Below, piece by piece: positions 15,648 to 23,345 of a stretch of 32,311 nucleotides of DNA. Source of the stretch: Verrucomicrobiota bacterium. Its GTDB lineage: Bacteria > Verrucomicrobiota > Kiritimatiellia > CAIQIC01 > JAGNIJ01. The notes beneath the pieces were generated by a model. That model was not told the origin of the DNA and did no database searches. It worked only from the letters and a program-made list of their open reading frames with translations. The stretch is taken from contig JAKJGV010000011.1 of assembly GCA_022704185.1 (NCBI GenBank), positions 1 to 32,311 of the forward strand. The letters are read 5' to 3'. The position numbers and the translations under genes are program-made. Positions within the stretch are counted from its first letter, which is position 1, and every line of letters starts with the position of its first letter.

Positions 15648-17126
15648 ATGACCAGCGAAACCATACTGTACGGCCTCGTGCTGCTGCCCCTGTTCGGCGG
15701 CTTGGCCGCGTTCGCGCTGCGATCGGACCGGCTGCGGCGCGCGCTTCTGCTGCTCGTCGCATTCGGGCATCTCGCGCTCGCGCTCATGGCGCTGCGCGCG
15801 CGGCCAGCACCGGTGCTGAACGGCTGGATCGCGCTGGATGATGCCGGACTCCTCTTCCTGCTCGTCACGAGCATCCTCTTTGCGGCCGCGGCGGTATATG
15901 CCCAGGGATACCTGCGCTCCGAATCCCGCCCGGCGCACCGTGACCCGGAGGAAAGCTTCCTCTTCGACAACGCGCCCGAGGCGGTATTCACGGGATGCCT
16001 CCTGCTGTTTCTCGGCACCATGACGCTCGTGGAAGTGAGCCGGCATCTCGGACTGGTCTGGGTGGCCGTGGAAGCCACGACGCTGGCCAGCGCGCCGCTG
16101 ATCTACTTTCACCGCCATCACCGCTCGCTCGAGGCCGTGTGGAAGTACCTGATGATCTGTTCCGTCGGCATCGCGCTCGCGCTGCTCGGCCTGTTCTTCC
16201 TCGTTTCCGTCGAGTTCGCCCCCTCGCTGCAACTCGACCACATCCTTCGAGACGCCGCGCGCCTGCCCGCGCCGTGGCTGAAAGCCGCGTTCATCTTCAT
16301 GCTGGTCGGCTACGGCACCAAGATGGGGCTCGCGCCGATGCACACCTGGCTGCCCGACGCACACAGCGAGGCGCCCTCGCTCGTCTCCGCGCTGCTGTCC
16401 GGCTCGCTGCTCAACTGCGCGTTTCTTGCCTTGTGGCGAATGGTCCAGGTTTGCACGGCCGCCGGCCTCGGCGATTTCGTCCGCGACCTGCTTCTCGCGC
16501 TGGGCCTCGTGTCGCTCGGCATGGCCGCCCTGTTCATCGTTCAGCAACGCGACTTCAAACGTCTTCTCGCGTACTCCAGCATCGAGAACATGGGCATCAT
16601 GGCCATCGGCGCGGCCCTCGGCGCAACCGGCGCCGCCGGCGCGTTCCTGCATGCGTTGAATCACTCGCTGATCAAGGGCGCTCTCTTCTTCGTTGCCGGG
16701 AGCCTGCTCGCCCTGTACGGCACCCGCGCGACGGATGCCGTGCGCGGTCTTTCCCGGCGGGCCCCCGCGGTGGCGCGACTCTGGTTGCTCGGACTGCTCG
16801 CCATCGGCGGCATGCCCCCGTTCGGCGCCTTTGCCAGCAAATTCATCGTCGTCCGGTCCGCGATCGTGCAAGGGCACGCAGCCGTTGCCGCCGCATTTCT
16901 TCTCCTGGTGTTCGTTGTGTTCGTCGGTCTGTCCGGCGTCGCGCTGCGGATGATTCTCGGGCCCCCTTCGGAGCCGAAATCCGAATCGCGCGCCGCCCTC
17001 TCGCCGGCGTGGATCGTGCCACCCGCCGTTCTCCTGCTGCTGTCGCTGGTGCTCGGCGTCTGCATCCCCGCGTTCCTGGAGCGCATAATCCAGGGCGCAG
17101 CGGGCATAACGGGGGTGTGGCCGTGA
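15648..17126 (+). CDS. hyfF: HyfF-like antiporter-type membrane subunit of Ehr complex
   Basis: The 492-residue polytopic protein is a second NuoL/M/N-family subunit, shorter than HyfB and closest to HyfF (NuoN/NuoM-like). Conserved residues include E142 (VAVEATTLAS), K225 (GYGTKMGLAPMHTWLPDAHS) and the RDFKRLLAYSSIENMG segment. It has about 13-14 helices. Its presence gives the complex two antiporter-like modules, implying more than one ion-pumping site. The start is ATG 15648, with AAGGA about nine bases upstream in the end of hyfE. Its stop overlaps the GTG of hyfG. Confidence 0.92.
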   Translation: MTSETILYGLVLLPLFGGLAAFALRSDRLRRALLLLVAFGHLALALMALRARPAPVLNGWIALDDAGLLFLLVTSILFAAAAVYAQGYLRSESRPAHRDPEESFLFDNAPEAVFTGCLLLFLGTMTLVEVSRHLGLVWVAVEATTLASAPLIYFHRHHRSLEAVWKYLMICSVGIALALLGLFFLVSVEFAPSLQLDHILRDAARLPAPWLKAAFIFMLVGYGTKMGLAPMHTWLPDAHSEAPSLVSALLSGSLLNCAFLALWRMVQVCTAAGLGDFVRDLLLALGLVSLGMAALFIVQQRDFKRLLAYSSIENMGIMAIGAALGATGAAGAFLHALNHSLIKGALFFVAGSLLALYGTRATDAVRGLSRRAPAVARLWLLGLLAIGGMPPFGAFASKFIVVRSAIVQGHAAVAAAFLLLVFVVFVGLSGVALRMILGPPSEPKSESRAALSPAWIVPPAVLLLLSLVLGVCIPAFLERIIQGAAGITGVWP

Positions 17127-18604
17127 ACACCACGCTCAGAAATCCGGAGGCCATCCGGCTGGCCGACATCCCCCTGCTCGACATCGCGACGTTCCGCAAC
17201 CGCATACTGACCGCGGTCGCCGAAGGCGGCCGTGTGAACGCGCTGTTCTGCCATGAACAAGAGGACCAAGCTCACCAACTCTTCGCCTTGCTCGCGCACC
17301 CGGGGCAGAACACGCTCGAGGGGATCGCCGCGCGGATTGGGGGCGAATACCCCGCGTTGACGCCTGAATGTCCGCAGGTCCACCTGTTCGAACGCGAGAT
17401 GGCGGAAAGCGGCGGAGTGACTCCGGTCGGACACCCGTGGCTGAAACCGGTCCGATTTCCCGCACGCGCCGGTGGGCCCCCCGTCGGACACATGGACTTC
17501 TACCGCGTCGACGGCGACGAGGTCCACGAGGTCGCCGTCGGCCCCGTGCACGCGGGCATCATTGAGCCCGGCCATTTCCGTTTTCAGTGCCACGGGGAGA
17601 CCGTGCTTCATCTCGAAATATCGCTGGGCTATCAGCACCGCGGCGTCGAGCGCGCGCTCATCGGCGGCCCGGACATCCGGACCCTCCACTACATGGAAAC
17701 GCTCGCCGGCGATACCACGATCGGACACACGACCGCGTACTGCCAGCTTGCCGAAGCGCTCGGCGGAATCCGCGTGCCGCTGCGCGCGGAAGCCTTGCGC
17801 GCCGTCGCGCTGGAGCTGGAGCGTCTCGCCAACCACACCGGCGACCTCGGGGCGCTGGCGGCCGACATCGGGTTTCTGCCCACCTCCGCATACTGCGGGC
17901 GCATTCGCGGAGACTTCCTCAATATGAGCGCGCTTCTCTGCGGATCGCGCTTCAGCCGCGGCCTCGTACGGCCCGGCGGTGTCGCGTTCGATCTCGAACC
18001 GGTCCGGCGCGCCGAATTGCAGAAACGTCTGCTCGCGGCCCAGCGCGACGTCACGGGCGCCGTGACTCTCCTCTGGAGCAACCCCTCGGTCCTCGCGCGA
18101 TTCGAAGACACCGGCAGGTTGTCGGCCACGCAGTGCCGCGAATTGGGCCTCGTGGGACCCGCGACTCGCGCGGCCGGTGTGGATCAGGATGTCCGCGCGG
18201 ACCTGCCCCACGGCTTCTACCGGTTCTTCCAGATTCCCGCGGCCGCGATGACGAGCGGCGACGTGTTCGGCCGGGCTTACGTGCGCTGGCTCGAAATCCA
18301 GCGCTCCATCGAGTTCATTCTCAACACCCTGTCCGCCCTGCCCGGAGGGGACGTGACAGCCCATCCGAAGACCCTGAAACTGCAGCCGGAAGCGCTGGCC
18401 GTTTCCCTCGTCGAAGGCTGGCGCGGCGAGATCTGTCACGTGGCCTTGACCGGTCCCAACGGCCGGTTCACGCGGTATAAAGTGTTCGATGCCTCGTTTC
18501 ATAACTGGCTCGGACTCGCGCTCGCTATGCGTGCCGGGCAGATCTCCGATTTCCCACTCTGCAACAAGAGCTTCAATCTTTCGTACTGCGGATTCGATCT
18601 CTGA
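17123..18604 (+). CDS. hyfG: HyfG-like large subunit lacking NiFe ligands (Ehr catalytic-type subunit)
   Basis: The 493-residue protein fuses an N-terminal NuoC-like domain (about 1-115; HLFEREMAESGG) to a NuoD/NiFe-large-subunit domain (about 125-493). HLEISLGYQHRGVE and ERLANHTGDLGALAADIGF are clear family motifs. At the position of the first NiFe CxxC loop (ERICGIC type) it reads ETLAGDTTIGH (192-202), with A195 and T198 in place of the cysteines. The C-terminus FPLCNKSFNLSYCGFDL lacks the DPCxxC motif and the cleavable extension; its cysteines C480 and C489 are not a CxxC. Hence it cannot hold a standard NiFe centre. This fits Ehr complexes, whose substrate is unknown. The start is GTG 17123 (GTGA overlap with hyfF, GGGGGTG upstream). 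Complex I is unlikely because the rest of the operon is Hyf-like. Confidence 0.9.
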   Translation: MNTTLRNPEAIRLADIPLLDIATFRNRILTAVAEGGRVNALFCHEQEDQAHQLFALLAHPGQNTLEGIAARIGGEYPALTPECPQVHLFEREMAESGGVTPVGHPWLKPVRFPARAGGPPVGHMDFYRVDGDEVHEVAVGPVHAGIIEPGHFRFQCHGETVLHLEISLGYQHRGVERALIGGPDIRTLHYMETLAGDTTIGHTTAYCQLAEALGGIRVPLRAEALRAVALELERLANHTGDLGALAADIGFLPTSAYCGRIRGDFLNMSALLCGSRFSRGLVRPGGVAFDLEPVRRAELQKRLLAAQRDVTGAVTLLWSNPSVLARFEDTGRLSATQCRELGLVGPATRAAGVDQDVRADLPHGFYRFFQIPAAAMTSGDVFGRAYVRWLEIQRSIEFILNTLSALPGGDVTAHPKTLKLQPEALAVSLVEGWRGEICHVALTGPNGRFTRYKVFDASFHNWLGLALAMRAGQISDFPLCNKSFNLSYCGFDL

Positions 18605-18616
18605 GGCCATGCACCC

Positions 18617-19378
18617 ATGATCACCACGATCTTCGAACGATTGAAACAGGGCTACCGGACGCAGCGCTTTCCCCCGGCGCAGGACACTCTTCCGGACAGG
18701 CTCCAAGGACTTCCGGCAGTCGAGCCGGATCGCTGCCGCACGGATTGCAGCCAATGCATCGCGGCCTGCCCGACACAAGCCATTGGACGAAACGCCGCCG
18801 GCAGGCTGTCCATTGACCTCGGGCGCTGCCTGTTCTGCGGCGAATGCGAGAAAGCCTGTCCTTCCGGCGCGATCCGTTTCTCGAACGGCTATCGCCTCGC
18901 CACCCGCAAACGCGAAGACCTCCTGGTTTCCGGCAATCACGGCATCCGGCTCGCGGAAGCCTTGAACCGCGAGACGCTGCGGCTGTTCGGCCGCTCGCTG
19001 AAACTCCGGCAGGTCTGCGCGGGCGGCTGCAACGCCTGCGAGGCGGACACCAACGTGCTGAATACGCTGGTATTCGACCTTGGGCGCTTCGGCATCCAGT
19101 TCGTCGCTTCTCCCCGGCACGCGGACGGATTGCTCATCACGGGACCCGTCACGGAGAACATGCGGGAAGCTCTACTCAAGACATGGGAAGCGGTGCCTGC
19201 GCCCCGACTCGTGATCGCCGTCGGGGCCTGCGCGATATCGGGCGGCCCCTTCATCGGCCATCCGGAGGCGCACGATGGCGCATCGAACGTCATCCCCGTG
19301 GATCTCTTCGTCCCCGGTTGCCCGCCGCATCCGTGGACCATCTTGGACGGGATGTTGAGATTGCTGGCGCGCGTTTAG
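18617..19378 (+). CDS. hyfI: Fused ferredoxin - HyfI/NuoB-like small subunit of Ehr complex
   Basis: The 253-residue protein carries two ferredoxin-type cluster motifs: C40, C44, C47, C51 and C71, C74, C77, C81. A NuoB/NiFe-small-subunit domain follows (about 125-253). Its proximal cluster ligands are all present: C138 and C141 (CNACE), C205 (GACAISGG) and C235 (PGCPPHP). It thus combines HyfH/NuoI-like and HyfI/NuoB roles and carries electrons between the clusters and the large subunit. The first ferredoxin motif has C-x3-C instead of the usual C-x2-C spacing. It starts 12 bases after hyfG with a weak GAGG. No terminator is visible between its end and the convergent kinase gene. Confidence 0.92.
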   Translation: MITTIFERLKQGYRTQRFPPAQDTLPDRLQGLPAVEPDRCRTDCSQCIAACPTQAIGRNAAGRLSIDLGRCLFCGECEKACPSGAIRFSNGYRLATRKREDLLVSGNHGIRLAEALNRETLRLFGRSLKLRQVCAGGCNACEADTNVLNTLVFDLGRFGIQFVASPRHADGLLITGPVTENMREALLKTWEAVPAPRLVIAVGACAISGGPFIGHPEAHDGASNVIPVDLFVPGCPPHPWTILDGMLRLLARV

Positions 19379-19414
19379 CCCGCCTTGACCATGGAGGGCC
19401 GGCAACAGACGGTT

Positions 19415-22400
19415 CTACCACATGACCAGGAAGGGGCAGGCGAAGCCGGATTCGATGTCATCCCATTTCCCGTCGGAGAACGTAATCAACGAATGCTGCG
19501 TCCCCCGGTTGTTGTCCGGCTGAACGGGCATCCATGCCGTAAACTTCCATGGCGCGCCGCCGACCCATTGCCAGTCCCCCTCCTTCTTCGCGTCCGTCCC
19601 CCCCAGTCGTATCGGCATGCCCGGCAGCGCAAAGTTGGCAATGATCCAATCCATCTCCTCCTTGCTCGCCACGGAGGCCAGTGTGCCGCCGACCGACCGA
19701 CTGAAGGCCACCGCTCCGTCAAAGTCCGCGTAGCGGGGAGCCAGCGCGTAGTCCTTCCCATTGAACGTTTTGGCGAGCGCGCGGATGTTCTGCGGCGCGG
19801 CGGCCGCGCCCTTGAGATCCGGAATCCGCTTCTCCGCGAACACGCGCAACAGGTTGACCGTCGGCACAAGAGCCGGGACCCCCTCCACGTCGCCCGCAAG
19901 CTTCAGCGCCGCCTGTGCCGCATCGTCGAACCGGCCCGCCTCGACCGCCTGCGCCACCGGCGCCATGATTCGCATCTGGTCCCACCGGTCCCAAACCAGC
20001 ACTTCAAGGGTGGACATGCCGCGGAGCGGACTCATGTCCGCGAATGCAACCCCCGTGATGTTCAGCGCCTTGAGCGGCATGCCCTTCAGGGGAGACAGGT
20101 CCGTCACCTTCGTGCGCGCGAAGTACAGATGCGTCAGGGGCATTCCGCCAAGCGGGCCCAGATCGGCAAGCGCTCCGCAATGATCCGCCACCAGCTCGCG
20201 AAGCGGAAGCGTCTTCACCGGCGTGAGATCTGAAACCCCGGTGCCGGAAATGACGAGGCTCTCGAGAGGCATACCTTCCAGCGGGGAAAGATCGGTCACG
20301 GCCGTGCCCGCGACCATCAGCCACTTCAGCTGCATGCCTTTCAGGGCCTTGAGATCGACGATTCTCGTCTTCCATAGGCTCAGCCACTCGAGCGGCAACG
20401 GGCGAAGCGGACGCACATCCGTTATCGGGCAACTGCCGAGGTCCAGCTTGACCAGCGGCATGTCGGAGAGGCCCGTGACCACATTCACCGGGTTCCCCGA
20501 AAGGTTCAGGACCCTCAAGGGCGCACCCTTCAACGGCCGGACCGTCCGAACCTTGCAGCCGGACAGATTCAGCTCTTCGAGGGGCATCCCGGCAAGGATC
20601 TGGATGTCGTCCACCGGGCAACCGCTGAGGTCGAGTGTGCGCAACGGCATCATGCGCAGCGCCGTGAGATCCACCACCTTGGTTTTCGACAGATTCAGCT
20701 TCGTCAACGGGAGGCGCTCGAGCGCGGCGATATTCGACAATTCGGGGTTGTTGGACAAGTCCATCTCGATGCCTTCGGCACTGACATCATGCATGAACAG
20801 AAGCTCGGTCACCTGCGGATTGTCCATCCGCAGACGCTGAACGGCCTGTTCAAGGATCGCGGGATCCACTTCGCGGGGCACCGTGTCCACTCGTTCAAGC
20901 GCCTGCAGCAGGGCTTCCGCCCGCTTGGCCGTCTCGCTGTCCCCGTATACCTTGTTGAACCTCGATGCCGCATCGCGGATCCGCGCGACATCCGCCGCCG
21001 GATACGGCGTGCGGCGAATGCCGCGAACAACCTCCTCCGTGGCTTCTGTGGCAGGCGGCAGTCCGACCAGTCTCAACAATCCCGCGAAGGTCTTTTCGGC
21101 TTCCACCTCCCGCGCATCGGCGAGCCGCTGGTCAACCTGTTCCGCGAGTTCACGGCCCAGTGACGACCCGGCCCGCGCGAAGAAGACCTTTGCCGCCGAC
21201 GTCTTCTGCCATTGGTTCAGCAGCAGGCCGCGCATGATATCGAGTTCCGGCGACGCCTCCTTGCCCAGCCGGTCGAACCGTTCCTGAAAACCCAACTCCT
21301 CGATGACGAAATCCCTCTGCGCATAACCCGCCCCCTCGAAATGCCTTTGCGCGCGGACGCGCCCGTCCTGCCCGACCAACCCGATCTTCAGCAACTGCGG
21401 TCCAGTGGAAAAAAGCACCCTGATTTCGCGACCCTGGTCGCCGCGGAAGGAATCCAGAATGACCCGCGGCATCTCCGACACCTTGCCGACCTGCTTTCTG
21501 AGCGCTTGCAGCTCGGGCTCGACGGATTGCCACTCGCCCTCGCTTTCGGCCGCGTCCAATCGCATCATCGCCTGCGCGAAATCCGACTTAAGCACGTCGG
21601 CGGCCACCGAGCGCAGCAAATCGTTGAGGCGCGACTGGGCTCTCTCGGTCTTCTCGCGAAGGGCGCGCTTGGCTTCCTCGTCGCGGCGGACGATTTCCTC
21701 TGCCAGCTCCTTCCGCTTCTCCAGCGTGTCGTCCGCATGAGGGCCCTTGTAGTCGAGCAACAACGCCGCGGCTTCCTCCGGCTTGCCCTCCTGCTGCAAC
21801 TGTCCGGCCTCCGCGGTCAACCCGGCGATGACGGCTTCCAGCACCTGCTTCCTGGCCGCATCCAGGCGCCGCAATTCGTTTTCCGCCCGTATCTCGTACT
21901 CGGTTCCCTGGCCCTCACTGCGGATCGCTTCGAACCAGCGGATCACGCCCGCGAAGTCGTCGGGATGCTCGCGTTCATACCGCGCCGCCTCGGCCAGTTT
22001 CTTCTCGAGCGCCGAGGCCCGCGCGTCCTCCGCGGATTCCTGTTGCACCGCCTGGGAAGTCTCTTCCGGAATCGGCGCCCGCGCCCGTTCCCCGGTGACC
22101 ACCCGCCACACCACGACCAACCCCGCAGCGACGGCGGCCAGCAGCAGCACCACCCCGGCCACGGGAAGCCAGGACTCCGATTTCCGCGATGGCTCGACCG
22201 TTCGATCATGAAGCTTTCTCACCTGAGAATGCCGCAACACGATCTTCTTCTGGTCCATCGGACTGCCGCCCATCGCGCGAACGCGGAGCATCGCGGATTC
22301 GCCCGGGCCCAGCGGCTTCTTCAAAGGATGCTCCCCGGCCATAACCCGTTCGATATCCCCGATCAACGCGCTCCAGCTCGGATGCCGGTCGTCGCGTTCC

Positions 22401-23275
22401 ATGGCCAGCATGAGCGCCAGCAGTTCCACGCAGGCATCGGACACGTCCGGATTCAAGTCGCGCGGGTCCGTCAACGGTTCCGACGCCTGCTTCTCGAAAA
22501 CATCTTCCGGCGGCACCCCGTCGAACGGCAGGCTCCCTGTCACCATGTGGTAAAGCGTGGCGCCGAGCGAGTACATGTCCGAACGGAAATCGATTTCCAC
22601 GTTGCCCGCGCCCTGCTCCGGGCTCATGTAGTTGGGTGTGCCGACCACCCAGCCGTCGCTGACCTGGATGCCGGAATGCCGCAGGCTTCGCGACAAGCCG
22701 AGGTCGGTGAGCCGCGGATCGCCGTGGGCGTCCATCACGATGTTCGCCGGCTTGATGTCGCGGTGCAGCAACCGGTGCTCCCTCCAGGCATAGTCCAGCG
22801 CGCCGGCCAGCTTGTGGACGATCTGCAGCGCTTCCTGCTCCGGAATCGAACGCACGCGCTCCAGCCGGGACGCCAGGGATTCGCCCACGTAAGCCATCGC
22901 GAGAAAGTAAACGCCCCCGTCCTCTCCCGATTCATGGGCGGTCACGATGTTCGGATGCTCCAGTTTCGCTTGGAGCCGCACCTCGTGCAGAAAGAGCTCC
23001 ACCGCGTCCTTGTCCCGGGTGAACTCCGGCGGCAGGATCTTCAAGGCGACATCACGATCCATGGAGACCTGGTACGCGAGATAGACTTCGCCCATCGCGC
23101 CGCGACCCAGGAGCTTCTTGATCTTGAACCCGCCGATGGTAACTCCCGGACCCAGCGGCCTGGCGGGAATGGTTACAACGCTCGCGCACTGCGGACAGGG
23201 CACCTGCGAGCCAACGGCATCGGCCTCGACTTCAAGCTTGGCCTTGCATTTCGGGCAAGAGAAGGAAATCAGCAC
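19415..23275 (-). CDS. Membrane Ser/Thr protein kinase with zinc ribbon, leucine-rich repeats and C-type-lectin-like C-terminus
   Basis: The 1286-residue protein has an N-terminal zinc-ribbon-like module (C7, C10, C27, C30) and a Hanks-type kinase domain (about 50-310). Kinase landmarks are the GRGAMGEV loop, K79, the HRDIKPAN catalytic loop (D173), DLG in place of DFG, and GTPNYMSPEQ. A TM helix lies at about 369-390, followed by a long charged, coiled-coil-prone stretch. Leucine-rich repeats of about 22-23 residues span about 850-1095. Residues about 1172-1286 resemble a C-type lectin domain (GGTLASV, WDD) but have a single cysteine. The part after the TM is predicted to be outside. The start is GTG 23275, set by AAGGAAGG upstream; an ATG at 23332 is also in frame. 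It follows clpC by 70 bp. Targets are unknown. Confidence 0.88.
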   Translation of the reverse strand: MLISFSCPKCKAKLEVEADAVGSQVPCPQCASVVTIPARPLGPGVTIGGFKIKKLLGRGAMGEVYLAYQVSMDRDVALKILPPEFTRDKDAVELFLHEVRLQAKLEHPNIVTAHESGEDGGVYFLAMAYVGESLASRLERVRSIPEQEALQIVHKLAGALDYAWREHRLLHRDIKPANIVMDAHGDPRLTDLGLSRSLRHSGIQVSDGWVVGTPNYMSPEQGAGNVEIDFRSDMYSLGATLYHMVTGSLPFDGVPPEDVFEKQASEPLTDPRDLNPDVSDACVELLALMLAMERDDRHPSWSALIGDIERVMAGEHPLKKPLGPGESAMLRVRAMGGSPMDQKKIVLRHSQVRKLHDRTVEPSRKSESWLPVAGVVLLLAAVAAGLVVVWRVVTGERARAPIPEETSQAVQQESAEDARASALEKKLAEAARYEREHPDDFAGVIRWFEAIRSEGQGTEYEIRAENELRRLDAARKQVLEAVIAGLTAEAGQLQQEGKPEEAAALLLDYKGPHADDTLEKRKELAEEIVRRDEEAKRALREKTERAQSRLNDLLRSVAADVLKSDFAQAMMRLDAAESEGEWQSVEPELQALRKQVGKVSEMPRVILDSFRGDQGREIRVLFSTGPQLLKIGLVGQDGRVRAQRHFEGAGYAQRDFVIEELGFQERFDRLGKEASPELDIMRGLLLNQWQKTSAAKVFFARAGSSLGRELAEQVDQRLADAREVEAEKTFAGLLRLVGLPPATEATEEVVRGIRRTPYPAADVARIRDAASRFNKVYGDSETAKRAEALLQALERVDTVPREVDPAILEQAVQRLRMDNPQVTELLFMHDVSAEGIEMDLSNNPELSNIAALERLPLTKLNLSKTKVVDLTALRMMPLRTLDLSGCPVDDIQILAGMPLEELNLSGCKVRTVRPLKGAPLRVLNLSGNPVNVVTGLSDMPLVKLDLGSCPITDVRPLRPLPLEWLSLWKTRIVDLKALKGMQLKWLMVAGTAVTDLSPLEGMPLESLVISGTGVSDLTPVKTLPLRELVADHCGALADLGPLGGMPLTHLYFARTKVTDLSPLKGMPLKALNITGVAFADMSPLRGMSTLEVLVWDRWDQMRIMAPVAQAVEAGRFDDAAQAALKLAGDVEGVPALVPTVNLLRVFAEKRIPDLKGAAAAPQNIRALAKTFNGKDYALAPRYADFDGAVAFSRSVGGTLASVASKEEMDWIIANFALPGMPIRLGGTDAKKEGDWQWVGGAPWKFTAWMPVQPDNNRGTQHSLITFSDGKWDDIESGFACPFLVMW

Positions 23276-23345
23276 GCGCGACCTTCCTTGAAAGAAACCC
23301 TGGGGAAGCGTACCCCTTCGCGAGCCCGGCATAAAGGATTTTCAC

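Noticed and set aside
16661-19120. Minus-strand open frame of 819 codons opposite the Ehr genes
   Set aside because: It is antisense to hyfF, hyfG and hyfI, which have firm motifs and coupled junctions. The product has no recognisable features.
12112-19378. Respiratory complex I (nuo) or a true hydrogen-evolving hydrogenase
   Set aside because: HyfE and HyfF-type subunits and the ferredoxin-HyfI fusion differ from nuo. The NiFe CxxC pairs are absent, so a true hydrogenase is not supported either.
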